Shown piece after piece: positions 35,982 to 44,792 of a DNA stretch of 64,000 nucleotides. Position numbers and translations under genes: made by a program. The notes beneath the pieces were generated by a model, which was not told the origin of the DNA, ran no database searches, and saw nothing but the letters and a program-made list of their open reading frames with translations. The DNA is from Agromyces atrinae (GTDB lineage Bacteria > Actinomycetota > Actinomycetes > Actinomycetales > Microbacteriaceae). The first letter of the stretch is position 1, and each line of letters begins with the position of its first letter. The stretch spans positions 1,550,001 to 1,614,000 of the forward strand of contig NZ_JACCBI010000001.1 in the NCBI RefSeq assembly GCF_013407835.1, read 5' to 3'.

Positions 35982-37214
35982 CTAGAGGCCGAGGCGGGCG
36001 AGGTAGGGGTTGACGAGGGTGCGCTGCGGGTCGAGGCGGTCGCGGAGCGCGGCGAAGTCGGCCCAGCGCGGGTAGAGGGCCGCGGGGTCGATGTTCGGGG
36101 AGAAGAGCTTGCCCCAGTGCGGGCGCGCGGTCGCGGGCAGCGCGGCCTCGAGCACCGGCAGCAGCGCTTCGACGGCGGGCTGGTCCTGCTTCCAGGTGAA
36201 GTGGAGGCCGACGGCATCCGTCTCGAACGCCGAACTCAGCCACAGCGCATCGCGACGGAGCGTGCGCACCTCGCTCACGAACAGCAGCGGCGCGATGCGA
36301 TCGGCGAGTCCGCGCACGGCCTCGATCGCGGCGACGGCGTCGGCGCGGGGCACGAGGTACTCCGACTGCAGTTCCTCACCCGCCGACGGCAGGAAGCCGA
36401 GCTTGAAGTGCGGCAGGCGGTCGTACCAGGCTCCGGGCACGCCGCCCTGCGTCGTGCAGTTCTCGGCCGAGACTCCGGGCAGCGGATGACGCGGGCTCGT
36501 CGCCGCGCGGAACGGCACGTCGCTCGCGGGCTGGTCGACGCGCGCCTTGACCCACAGCTGGTCGATGACGTCGGTGTCCTGCCACGTCGTGAAGAGGCTC
36601 GTGCTGTATCCGAGCGACGTGACGGCGTCGAGGTCGGAGAGCACGTCGTTCCACGGCAACGATTCGTACACGGTCTGAGCGACCTCGAAGCGGGGTTCGA
36701 TGTCGAGTTCGATCGTCGTGACGATGCCGAGGGCGCCGAGCGAGACGACCGCTCCGTCGAAGTCGGCGTCGCCGCGTTCGAGGCGGGTGAGCTCTCCCGC
36801 GGGCGTGACGAACTCGAGGGCGGCGACGGCGGAGGCGAGCGAGCCCACGGCGTCACCCGATCCGTGCGTTCCCGTCGCGACGGCTCCGGCGACCGAGATG
36901 TGCGGGAGCGAGGCGAGGTTCGCGAGGGCGAAGCCCGCCTCGTCGAGGGTCGGCGCGATGTCGCCGTAGCGGAGGCCTGCGGCGACGCGCACGACACGGC
37001 GCTCGGCGTCGGGCTCGATGACGGCGGGGAGGGACGCGACCGAGACGAGGGTGCCGTCGGTGTCGGCGATGTCGTTGAAGCAGTGCCGCGTGCCGAGCGC
37101 TCGCACGGGCCCGGTCGACTCGGCGAGCAGGTTCGCGAGCTCGTCGACGGTTCCGGGCGACTCGAACGTCGCGGCGCGGTACTCGAGGTTCTGGGCCCAG
37201 TTCGTCTGCGTCAT
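35982..37214 (-). CDS. FAD-dependent alditol/xylitol oxidase-like protein
   Basis: A 410-residue VAO-type flavoprotein. The N-terminal FAD domain includes VRALGTRHCFNDIADT, where the His (about residue 43) corresponds to the covalent FAD-linking His of alditol oxidase, and VAGAVATGTHGSGD. The C-terminal ALO domain ends with RPHWGKLF...DPQRTLVNPYLARLGL. It would oxidise a sugar alcohol such as xylitol or arabitol at C1 using oxygen. Divergent from a LacI gene and next to hemicellulose genes, which fits a pentitol substrate. Confidence 0.85.
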   Translation of the reverse strand: MTQTNWAQNLEYRAATFESPGTVDELANLLAESTGPVRALGTRHCFNDIADTDGTLVSVASLPAVIEPDAERRVVRVAAGLRYGDIAPTLDEAGFALANLASLPHISVAGAVATGTHGSGDAVGSLASAVAALEFVTPAGELTRLERGDADFDGAVVSLGALGIVTTIELDIEPRFEVAQTVYESLPWNDVLSDLDAVTSLGYSTSLFTTWQDTDVIDQLWVKARVDQPASDVPFRAATSPRHPLPGVSAENCTTQGGVPGAWYDRLPHFKLGFLPSAGEELQSEYLVPRADAVAAIEAVRGLADRIAPLLFVSEVRTLRRDALWLSSAFETDAVGLHFTWKQDQPAVEALLPVLEAALPATARPHWGKLFSPNIDPAALYPRWADFAALRDRLDPQRTLVNPYLARLGL

Positions 37215-37370
37215 CCTGTTATCTTCTCGCGTCGGGCCGGAGGGCGCGCGCTCGAAGCGTGTCGCGCCGCACCACGACTCCGTCCCCTCGACGTCGAACG
37301 CGGCGCGATAGCATCCGCTGGGAGGGCATTCGACGGATGCCTCTGCGCGAGCACCACGAGGAGAGAACCC

Positions 37371-38453
37371 ATGGCCGCCACCTTGCACGATGTTGCGAAG
37401 CTGGCGGGCGTCTCGATCAAGACCGTCTCGAACGTCGTCAACGCGTATCCGCACGTTCGCCCGGCGACCCGCGAACGCGTGCAGGCCGCGATCGACGAGC
37501 TCGGATACCAGCCGAACATCTCGGCGCGCAGCCTGCGATCCGGTCGCAGCGGCGTCATCGGCCTCGTGCTCCCTGAGCTGAGCCTGAGTTACTTCGCCGA
37601 ACTCGCCGACGCGGTCATCGCCGAGGCCGAGAAGCACGGACTCGTCGTGCTCATCGAGAAGACCGGGGCGAGCCGCGATCACGAGATCGCGGTGCTCTCG
37701 AGTCCGCGCATGCGTCTGACCGACGGCCTCATCTTCAGCCCGCTCGGCATGGGGCAGGAGGATGTCGCACACCTCGCCGTCGACTACCCGCTCGTGCTGC
37801 TCGGCGAGCGCATCTTCGGCGGCCCCGTCGATCATGTGACGATGCGGAACGTCGAGGCGGCCCGAGCCGCGACCGAGTCGCTGATCGCGGCGGGACGCCG
37901 ACGCATCGCCGTGATCGGCGCGCACGAGGGCGAGGTCGTCGGGTCGGCGGCGCTGCGTCTCGCCGGCTACGAGGAGGCGCTCGCCGCAGCCGGGATCGCT
38001 CTCGATCCCGATCTCGTGACGTTCACGACGCTCTGGCACCGTGCGAACGGCGCGGCATCGATGCGTGAACTCGTGCAGTCGGGCACACCCTTCGACGCGG
38101 TGTTCGGCCTGAACGACGCCCTCGCCCTGGGGGCGCTGCGCGTTCTGCAGGAAGAGGGTCTCCGCGTTCCCGAGGACGTCGCCGTCATCGGTTTCGACGA
38201 CATCGAGGAATCGGCGTTCACCGTGCCGAGCCTGTCGAGCATCGATCCGGGCCGCACGCAGATCGCCGCCGAAGCGGTCGAGATCCTCGTTCGACGCATC
38301 GGCGAGGGCGGCGGCAGACCGTCGGAGCCCCGCGAGGTGCTCGTCGACTTCGCGGTCGTCGAGCGCGAGTCGACGCGGGGCCCGGAGAGTCGCGCGCCCC
38401 GCGTGGAGGGCGCGCGACCCGGGTCTCAGGACTCGGCGGCTACGGGCGTCTGA
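37371..38453 (+). CDS. LacI-family regulator (first paralogue)
   Basis: A 360-residue repressor: helix-turn-helix TLHDVAKLAGVSIKTVSNVVNAYPHV, hinge, and periplasmic-binding-protein-like sugar domain (FGLNDALALGALRVLQEEGLRVPEDVAVIGFDD). It is strikingly similar to the LacI gene at 44793-45806, including the long stretches around RSLRSGR.G.IGLV.PELSLSYFAELADAVI and SSPRM. RBS GAGGAGAG precedes ATG 37371. Its 3' end overlaps the convergent GH1 gene by 28 bp, and its C-terminus is about 20 residues longer than that of the paralogue. Confidence 0.92.
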   Translation: MAATLHDVAKLAGVSIKTVSNVVNAYPHVRPATRERVQAAIDELGYQPNISARSLRSGRSGVIGLVLPELSLSYFAELADAVIAEAEKHGLVVLIEKTGASRDHEIAVLSSPRMRLTDGLIFSPLGMGQEDVAHLAVDYPLVLLGERIFGGPVDHVTMRNVEAARAATESLIAAGRRRIAVIGAHEGEVVGSAALRLAGYEEALAAAGIALDPDLVTFTTLWHRANGAASMRELVQSGTPFDAVFGLNDALALGALRVLQEEGLRVPEDVAVIGFDDIEESAFTVPSLSSIDPGRTQIAAEAVEILVRRIGEGGGRPSEPREVLVDFAVVERESTRGPESRAPRVEGARPGSQDSAATGV

Positions 38454-39688
38454 GCCGCCGTCGCGTGGGCGCGGAAGCGGTCGGCGACGGGCGTCTTGAT
38501 GCGCTGCAACGTGCCGTCGGCGTCCTCTTCGAGCGACCACAGCCCCATGCGGAGCCGGTGGTCCAACGCCGGCCCCGTCGCCGGGCGGTACGACCACTCG
38601 ACCATGTCGGTGATGCACCACCATGTGTAGCCGATGACCGGCACACCCGACGCACGGAGGTCGGTGATCGCGGCGACCGACTCGTCCATCCACGAGATGC
38701 GCTCGTCGACGGTGCCCGTGTAGCTCGTCTCCGTCAGGAAGACGGGCTTGCCGTAGCGCTCGGCGAACGAGGTCACGACATCGGCGAGGCCCTCGGTGCC
38801 GGCGTCGAGCCGCGGTCGCAGGTCGTTCGGCCCGCCGCTCGGATCGGTTCCGGCGACGAACAGCTCGGTGGAGTGCTGCGGGTAGTAGTTGACGCCGACG
38901 ACGTCGGGATCGGCGATGTTGTCTCGGGACCACTCGAGGTCGCGCTCCGAGAATCCGTTCCGGGTGAGGAAGGGCACGAGGGGATGCGCCTGGTCGACCC
39001 GGCCCATCACGAGATCCTGCACGAGGTAGGCGCGGTGACGGAGGTGTTCGACGGTCTCGGGGTGCGCGGCGACATCGCCCGCAAAGCGGAACGACGCCTC
39101 GACGTGGACGAAGTCGGCCCGCGGGTCGACGGAGGCGATGGCCGACTGAGTCTCGACGATTCCGCGTGAGATCGCACGCAGGATGTCGACGAAGCCCCGG
39201 TCACCCGTGAGGTAGGGCGGCCACTGACCGAATTCGCCGCAGTACATGATGTTGAGCAGCGGCTCGTTGAGCGGCGTGTAGCTGTGGATTCGTCCCGCGT
39301 AGCGCTCGGCGACGGCCGCGGAGTACTCGGCCACTCGCTGCGCGTAGTCAGGGTTCAGGAACTCGCCCTCGAGCCAGAGGGGTGTTCCGTAGTGCACGAG
39401 GTCGGCGACGAGCGAGAGGTCGAGCTCCTCGAAGCGGTCGATCACGCGGTCGAGCCAGCTCCAGTCCCACGTGCCCGGCTCGGGATTGATCCGGTACCAG
39501 GGGATTCCCCACCGCACCATGTCGGCCCCGGCCTCGGCGCAGTAGCCCAGATCGTCGCTCCAGAAACGGTAGTGCTGCATGAGCTCGTACTCGTCGAGCG
39601 CACGCTCCCCCGGTCTCGTCTGGGGAATGAACGTGTCCTCCACACCGACCGCGAAGCGGAGCTTCCCGTCATCGAACCACTTCACCAC
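38426..39688 (-). CDS. Glycoside hydrolase family 1 (beta-glycosidase)
   Basis: A 420-residue retaining beta-glycosidase of clan A. The acid/base Glu142 is in YTPLNEPLLN and the nucleophile Glu320 is in FLTETSYTG, replacing the common ITENG. GVNYYPQHS is the typical strand before the nucleophile. No signal peptide, so it acts on imported oligosaccharides or aryl glycosides in the cytoplasm. Downstream of the ABC-binding protein on the same strand but separated by a strong hairpin. Confidence 0.85.
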   Translation of the reverse strand: MVKWFDDGKLRFAVGVEDTFIPQTRPGERALDEYELMQHYRFWSDDLGYCAEAGADMVRWGIPWYRINPEPGTWDWSWLDRVIDRFEELDLSLVADLVHYGTPLWLEGEFLNPDYAQRVAEYSAAVAERYAGRIHSYTPLNEPLLNIMYCGEFGQWPPYLTGDRGFVDILRAISRGIVETQSAIASVDPRADFVHVEASFRFAGDVAAHPETVEHLRHRAYLVQDLVMGRVDQAHPLVPFLTRNGFSERDLEWSRDNIADPDVVGVNYYPQHSTELFVAGTDPSGGPNDLRPRLDAGTEGLADVVTSFAERYGKPVFLTETSYTGTVDERISWMDESVAAITDLRASGVPVIGYTWWCITDMVEWSYRPATGPALDHRLRMGLWSLEEDADGTLQRIKTPVADRFRAHATAAQTPVAAES

Positions 39689-39742
39689 GTGTGCCTCTTT
39701 CCTCGGTCGGCCCTCGGCCGACGATATCTCTGTCGTTCGCTG

Positions 39743-39781
39743 CGCTGTGGCCCGCCTCTCGGAGCGAGGCGGGCCACAGCG
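39743..39781 (-). terminator. Hairpin terminator between ABC-binding protein and GH1 genes
   Basis: Perfect 16-bp stem (CGCTGTGGCCCGCCTC with its complement) and a 7-base loop, 8 bp after the binding-protein stop. No U tract follows, so it could also stabilise the upstream mRNA, giving more binding protein than GH1. Confidence 0.7.
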
Positions 39782-39788
39782 TCGTGGT

Positions 39789-41045
39789 TCAGTCCGCGAG
39801 GGTCGCGGTCATCTCCTCCTGAGCCGTCCCGAGCAGCTCGGCCGGGTCACCGCCGGCGAGCGACTTCTGCACCGCGGTGTCGAGCTCGGTGAGGATGTCG
39901 GTCGAGGGGATGACTCCGGGAAGCAGTGCGACTCCGTACTGCGACTGCTCGGTGAGGGCGGCGACGACGGGGTTCTCGGCGACCTGGTCGGGCGTGACGT
40001 CGGTCGTGAGGGGCGGCCAGCCCGAACCGAGCGACCACGTCACCATGTTCTCCGGCTGGTAGAACCACGTGAAGAACGTCTCGGCCGCGGCGAGCTCTTC
40101 GTCACTCGCCTGCGAGGTGACGCTCATGTCGACGGCGAGTGCCGACGCCTTCACTCCGTCGGGGCCCGCGGGGATCGTCGCGATGCCCCAGTCGATCCCG
40201 GCGGCCTCCGACGCGGTCGCGAGCCAGGGACCGCCGAGCGTCATCGCCGCCTTGCCCGAGTTGAAGAGACCGTCGGCGTCTGCTCCGGTGAGACCGGTCG
40301 GCGAGATCTTGTCGTTCTGCACGGCGTCGGCCCAGTACTGGAGGGTCGCGATGTTCTCGGGCGAGTCGACGACGACCTCGCCGTCGGCAGTGACGACGTC
40401 TCCGCCGCCGCTCTTGAGGAGCGAGGGCCAGACTCCGTTGCCGACGGTCGCGTTGTCCTGCAGCGCGAGGCCGTACTGCTCGGGCGTGCCGTCGCCGTTC
40501 GAATCGACGGTGAGCGTCTTCGCCGTCGCGACCCACTCGTCCCACGTCGTCGGTACGGTCGCGCCGGCCGCGTCGAAGAGCGCCGTGTTGTAGAACATCG
40601 TGAGCGGGGTGAAGCTCAGCGGCACACCGAACTTCTCGCCCGACACCGTGCCGGTCGCGACGGCTTCCGCGTTCAGCGTGTCGGAGCCGCTCTCCGGCTC
40701 GGCGTACCAGTCGTCGAGCGGCAGCAGCGCACCCTTCGAGGCGTAGACGGGAATCTGTTCGGGCGGCATCGCGAGGAGCTGCGGGCCCGTCCCCGAAGTG
40801 AGTGCGGGAAGGACGGTGTCGATGAGCGTCGCCCAGGGCTTCACGACCGGGGTGATCTCGATCTCGTCCTGCGATTCGTTGAACTCGTCGACGAGCGCGT
40901 TGAGCACGTCGCCGTCGGCTTCGGTGTAGCCGTGCCAGAACGTCAGTTCCACCGTGCCGTCGGATTCGGGCGTTCCGGTCGAACAGCCGGTCAGCGCGAG
41001 GAGCATGGCGCTCGCGAGTGCGGCACCGGCGATCGATTTCTTCAT
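39789..41045 (-). CDS. Sugar ABC transporter substrate-binding lipoprotein
   Basis: A 418-residue extracellular binding protein of the carbohydrate-uptake-1 type. The lipobox LALTGC places the acylated Cys at residue 21. VELTFWHGYTEADGDVLNALVDEFN is the typical mature start of this family, and NSGKAAMTLGGPW and FFTWFYQPEN complete the pattern. ATG 41045 follows GGAGGGAAT. It is divergent from the two permease genes; the intergenic space holds LacI operators. Confidence 0.93.
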   Translation of the reverse strand: MKKSIAGAALASAMLLALTGCSTGTPESDGTVELTFWHGYTEADGDVLNALVDEFNESQDEIEITPVVKPWATLIDTVLPALTSGTGPQLLAMPPEQIPVYASKGALLPLDDWYAEPESGSDTLNAEAVATGTVSGEKFGVPLSFTPLTMFYNTALFDAAGATVPTTWDEWVATAKTLTVDSNGDGTPEQYGLALQDNATVGNGVWPSLLKSGGGDVVTADGEVVVDSPENIATLQYWADAVQNDKISPTGLTGADADGLFNSGKAAMTLGGPWLATASEAAGIDWGIATIPAGPDGVKASALAVDMSVTSQASDEELAAAETFFTWFYQPENMVTWSLGSGWPPLTTDVTPDQVAENPVVAALTEQSQYGVALLPGVIPSTDILTELDTAVQKSLAGGDPAELLGTAQEEMTATLAD

Positions 41046-41115
41046 CTGTGTGATTCCCTCCATTGGGCGACTGCGTTGTCGGAGCGAAGGACGGGACACC
41101 CTCGTCATCGCACTG

Positions 41116-41140
41116 TACAACGTTGTAAGTAAACGTTGCA
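41116..41140. promoter_or_regulatory. LacI operator(s) for the binding-protein promoter
   Basis: TACAACGTTGTA (41116-41127) is a perfect 12-bp palindrome. A degenerate half-like copy, TAAACGTTGCA (41130-41140), follows immediately. They lie about 70-95 bp upstream of the binding-protein start. Confidence 0.75.
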
Positions 41141-41229
41141 GGCATATGCTCGCCGATGCCGATCGAGATGTCAAGTATGTCGTCGGAGCCTGGGCGCAGC
41201 CCCGGAATACCGGTCGAACACCGACCTGC

Positions 41230-41258
41230 TTGACGGAGTCGCGTGACGCGTTTATGGT
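41230..41258 (+). promoter_or_regulatory. Predicted promoter of the ABC permease-GH51 operon
   Basis: TTGACG (41230-41235) and TATGGT (41253-41258) are separated by 17 bp. The expected start point near 41265 falls inside the LacI operator at 41263-41274. Confidence 0.65.
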
Positions 41259-41262
41259 TCGT

Positions 41263-41274
41263 TACAACGTTGTA
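41263..41274. promoter_or_regulatory. LacI operator over the permease transcription start
   Basis: TACAACGTTGTA, identical to the copy at 41116. Position across the predicted +1 implies direct repression. Confidence 0.8.
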
Positions 41275-41300
41275 CTTCTGATGTGCCCGCAGAGAGATCG

Positions 41301-42254
41301 ATGATGACCACGACGACAGACAGACGAACCGTCCGATATCGCCCACCCGCACAGCTCGGGGGCCGCGGCCCCCTCGGCGGCTCGGCCCGCCGACGGCTCA
41401 CGATCATCGCCTTCCTCGTGCCCGCGCTCACGATTCTCGCGCTCTTCGTCTTCTGGCCGATGGCCTCGGCGCTGCGACTGTCGTTCACCGACGCGAGCGG
41501 CTTCGGACGCGAGGAGTTCATCGGTTTCGCCAACTACGTCGAGGTCTTCACCGATCCGAACATCGTGCGCGCCATGGGCAACACGGTGCTCTACACGGTC
41601 CTCTTCACCCCGCTCTCCGTCATCCTCGCGCTCGCCCTGGCCCTCGCCCTCAACAGCCCCCGCCTTCCTCTGCGGGGCGTGTTCCGCACGTGGCTCTTCC
41701 TGCCGTTCATCGTCTCGCTCGCGGTCGCCGCTTTCGCGTGGCAATACCTGCTCGATCCGCAGGTCGGCCTCCTCAACTTCTGGCTGCGCGGCCTCGGGAT
41801 CCAGCTCGGAAACGTGCTGCAGGACCCGGTGCTCGCAATGCCGACCGTCGTGTTCGTCGCTGTCTGGAAGAGCTTCGCGTTCTACATGATCGTGTTCCTC
41901 GCCGGCCTGCAGGACATTCCGAGCAGCCTGTACGAGGCCGCCAAGATGGACGGCGCGGGCCCGCTCTCGCGGTTCACCAACGTGACCCTGCCGCTCCTCG
42001 GCAACACGACCGGCTTCGTGCTCATCATCGCCACGATCGCGGCACTCCAGGCCTTCGACCAGATCTACGTGCTGACCGGCGGCGGGCCCTACCGCAGCAC
42101 GCAGACCGTCGTCATGCAGATCTATCAGTCCGGCTTCAAAGACCTCGACCTCGGCTTCGCCTCGGCGCTCTCCTACGTGCTGCTCGTCGCGACGCTCGTG
42201 CTCAGCCTGGTGCAGTTCTTCCTCACCGGCCGTAAAGCGAAGGATGCCCACTGA
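41301..42254 (+). CDS. Sugar ABC transporter permease 1
   Basis: A 317-residue inner-membrane permease of the MalF/UgpA type with six membrane helices and the EAA loop SSLYEAAKMDGAGPLSRFTNVTLPLL, which docks onto a shared ATPase encoded elsewhere. GGGPYRSTQTVVMQIYQSGFKDLDLGFASALS is typical of the family. The ATG at 41301 (or 41304) follows AGAGAGA; a GTG at 41283 is also in frame. Its stop overlaps the next permease (TGATG). Confidence 0.9.
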   Translation: MMTTTTDRRTVRYRPPAQLGGRGPLGGSARRRLTIIAFLVPALTILALFVFWPMASALRLSFTDASGFGREEFIGFANYVEVFTDPNIVRAMGNTVLYTVLFTPLSVILALALALALNSPRLPLRGVFRTWLFLPFIVSLAVAAFAWQYLLDPQVGLLNFWLRGLGIQLGNVLQDPVLAMPTVVFVAVWKSFAFYMIVFLAGLQDIPSSLYEAAKMDGAGPLSRFTNVTLPLLGNTTGFVLIIATIAALQAFDQIYVLTGGGPYRSTQTVVMQIYQSGFKDLDLGFASALSYVLLVATLVLSLVQFFLTGRKAKDAH

Positions 42255-43123
42255 TGACCACGCTCGACACCGCTCCTGTCCGCCGCCGCACGGCGAGCGC
42301 CTTCTCCGCGAAGATCGGCCCGAGCCTCTTCTTCCTCGCGATGCTCGTCGTCACCCTCATCGTGCTGCTCCCCGTGTTCATCATCGCCTTCACGGCGTTC
42401 AAGCCGATCGCCGAGGTGAACGCGTTCCCTCCGTCGCTCGTGCCGACCGAGTGGACCTTCGACAACTTCACCCGGATCTTCACGGACCTCCCGTTCGCCC
42501 GCCTCATCCTCAACAGCTTCGTGTTCGCCGGAGGGGTGACGGTGCTCGCGCTCGCCTTCGACTCGCTCGCGGCCTACGTGCTCGCGCGCATCGACTTCCG
42601 GGGCAGCCGACTGCTCCTCATCGTCATCGTCGCGAGCCTCATGATCCCGTTCCAGGCGACGCTCATCCCGATCTACCAGCTCGTCGCCGACCTCGGCTGG
42701 GTCAACACGTTCTGGGGGCTCATCATCCCCCGCGCGGCCGACGCCTTCGGCATCTTCTTCCTCCGGCAGTTCTTCCTCTCGCTCCCTCGCGACCTCGACA
42801 ATGCCGCCCGCATCGACGGCGCATCGGAGTTCCGCATCTTCCGCAGCGTCGTGCTGCCGAACGCCGTGCCCGCACTGCTCACCCTCGGCATCTACATCTT
42901 CGTCAACAACTGGAACGATCTGCTCTGGCCGCTCGTGTTCACGACCGACCAGGAGATGGGGACGATCACGTCGGGCCTGACACTCCTCACGGGGCCGAGC
43001 GGGATCGTGCCCTACGGCGTCATGATGGCCGGCTCGCTCATCGCCGTCATCCCGCTCGCCGTCATGTTCCTGTTCGTGCAGCGCCGCTTCATCGAGAGCG
43101 TCGCGAGCACGGGGCTCAAGTAG
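42254..43123 (+). CDS. Sugar ABC transporter permease 2
   Basis: A 289-residue MalG/UgpE-type permease with six helices and the EAA loop RDLDNAARIDGASEFRIFRSVVLPNAVPAL. The N-terminal helix is followed by the periplasmic FTAFKPIAEVNAFPPSL segment seen in this group. It pairs with permease 1; no ATP-binding subunit is in the locus, which is common where one MsiK-like ATPase serves many importers. Confidence 0.92.
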   Translation: MTTLDTAPVRRRTASAFSAKIGPSLFFLAMLVVTLIVLLPVFIIAFTAFKPIAEVNAFPPSLVPTEWTFDNFTRIFTDLPFARLILNSFVFAGGVTVLALAFDSLAAYVLARIDFRGSRLLLIVIVASLMIPFQATLIPIYQLVADLGWVNTFWGLIIPRAADAFGIFFLRQFFLSLPRDLDNAARIDGASEFRIFRSVVLPNAVPALLTLGIYIFVNNWNDLLWPLVFTTDQEMGTITSGLTLLTGPSGIVPYGVMMAGSLIAVIPLAVMFLFVQRRFIESVASTGLK

Positions 43124-43213
43124 GCCCGAGCCATCCCTCCCGCCGGTCCGCCTCGCGACCGCTCCCCCGCCGACCCCACGACAGCTCACCGCTGACCAGT
43201 AAAGGAATCGCAC

Positions 43214-44749
43214 ATGCCCACCGCACGACTCGTCATCGACACCCGCCGACCGCTCGGCTCGGTCAACCGCCGCCTCTTCGGCTCCTTCGTCGAGCACCTG
43301 GGGCGGAGCGTCTACGACGGACTCTACGAACCCGGTCACCCGAACGCCGACGACCGCGGGTTCCGAACCGATGTCATCGACCTCGTGCGGGAGCTCGGAG
43401 TCAGCGCCATCCGTTATCCCGGAGGCAACTTCGTCTCGGGCTTCCGCTGGGAAGACAGCGTGGGGCCCGTCGACGAGCGGCCGACGCGCCTCGACCTCGC
43501 CTGGCACTCGACCGAGTCGAACCGCATCGGTCTGCACGAGTTCGCCGAGTGGCTCGAGTCGGTCGACAGCGAACTCATGCTCGCCGTCAACCTCGGCACG
43601 CGCGGAACGCTCGAGGCCCTCGAGCTCCTCGAGTACTCGAACCTCGCCGAGGGCACGAGCCTCGCCGATCGCCGCGCGGAGAACGGAAGACGCGCACCGT
43701 TCGACGTGCGGATGTGGTGCCTCGGCAACGAGATGGACGGGCCGTGGCAGCTCGGACACCGCTCCGCGGAGGACTACGGCAAGCTCGCCTCGCAGACCGC
43801 GAAGGCGATGCGAGCCTTCGACCCCGACCTCGAACTCGTCGTGTGCGGGTCGTCGAGCGCCCACATGCCGACCTTCGGGGAGTGGGAACGCGTCGTGCTC
43901 AGCCACACCTACGACGACGTCGACTACATCTCCTGCCACGCCTACTACGAGGAGAAGAACGGCGACCTCGGCTCGTTCCTCGCCTCGGCCGTCGACATGG
44001 ACCATTTCATCGAATCGGTCGTGGCGACGATCGACCACGTCAAGGCCGTGCGCGGCAGCGACCACGTCGTCAACATCTCCTTCGACGAGTGGAACGTCTG
44101 GTACAACGAGCGTTTCGAGACGGTCGACAAGATCACCGGCGCGCAGAACTGGCCCGTCGCTCCGCGCCTGCTCGAGGACTCGTACACCGTCGCCGATGCG
44201 GTCGTCGTCGGCAATCTGCTCATCTCGCTGCTGAAGCACGCCGACCGGGTCACGAGCGCGTCACTCGCTCAGCTCGTGAACGTCATCGCGCCGATCATGA
44301 CGGAGCCCGGCGGGATCGCGTGGAAGCAGACCACCTTCTTCCCCTTCGCCGTCACCTCCGCCCTCGCCACGGGATCGACCGTCGCGACGACGATCGAGAG
44401 CGAGAGTTACGAGACGACCGCCTACGGATCGGTTCCCGTGATCGACGCCGTCACGACCGTCGACGAGGGAGCCGGCACCGCGAGCATCTTCGTCGTGAAC
44501 CGGTCGCAGACCGAGACGACGAGCCTCGAGTTCGACATCGTCGGCCTCGGCGGGCTCGGTACGGCGACGGATGTCTCGGCGCAGACTCTCTTCGACGAGG
44601 ATGTCGCTGCGGTGAACTCGCTCACCGACCCCGAGCGCGTCGGCCTGCGCGAGAACACGACGCTCACGATCGACGGCGGCACCGGTCGCATCGAACTGCC
44701 GCCCGTGTCGTGGACGGCCATCAGCATCCGCCTCTCGTCGGACGCCTGA
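43214..44749 (+). CDS. abfA: Alpha-L-arabinofuranosidase, GH51
   Basis: A 511-residue intracellular retaining arabinofuranosidase. Glu173 in MWCLGNEMDGPW is the acid/base and Glu292 in SFDEWNVWY is the nucleophile. FGSFVEHLGRSVYDGLYEP and IRYPGGNFVSGF are further GH51 signatures, and the C-terminal 130 residues form the beta-sandwich. No signal peptide. It is the third gene of the permease operon, so the transporter probably imports arabino-oligosaccharides. Confidence 0.95.
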   Translation: MPTARLVIDTRRPLGSVNRRLFGSFVEHLGRSVYDGLYEPGHPNADDRGFRTDVIDLVRELGVSAIRYPGGNFVSGFRWEDSVGPVDERPTRLDLAWHSTESNRIGLHEFAEWLESVDSELMLAVNLGTRGTLEALELLEYSNLAEGTSLADRRAENGRRAPFDVRMWCLGNEMDGPWQLGHRSAEDYGKLASQTAKAMRAFDPDLELVVCGSSSAHMPTFGEWERVVLSHTYDDVDYISCHAYYEEKNGDLGSFLASAVDMDHFIESVVATIDHVKAVRGSDHVVNISFDEWNVWYNERFETVDKITGAQNWPVAPRLLEDSYTVADAVVVGNLLISLLKHADRVTSASLAQLVNVIAPIMTEPGGIAWKQTTFFPFAVTSALATGSTVATTIESESYETTAYGSVPVIDAVTTVDEGAGTASIFVVNRSQTETTSLEFDIVGLGGLGTATDVSAQTLFDEDVAAVNSLTDPERVGLRENTTLTIDGGTGRIELPPVSWTAISIRLSSDA

Positions 44750-44757
44750 CTCGACGC

Positions 44758-44787
44758 GAGTGCCGGCGCCCTCCGGCGTCGGCACTC
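44758..44787. terminator. Bidirectional hairpin terminator
   Basis: Stem of 13 bp (GAGTGCCGGCGCC against GGCGTCGGCACTC, one G-T pair) and a CTCC loop, in the 43-bp space between two convergent stops. Confidence 0.75.
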
Positions 44788-44792
44788 CTCCG

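Noticed and set aside
35725..36243. An N-terminal extension of the second DUF559 gene
   Set aside because: It would cover the PR2 repeat and run into the alditol oxidase gene, with no family similarity.
39706..39722. A second terminator (GTCGGCC-CTC-GGCCGAC) before the GH1 gene
   Set aside because: Short 7-bp stem with no T tract, only 17 bp upstream of the GH1 start; too weak and too common in this base composition.
42173..44239. A 688-codon minus-strand open frame opposite permease 2 and the GH51 gene
   Set aside because: The + strand products carry complete catalytic and EAA motifs; this frame is a shadow.
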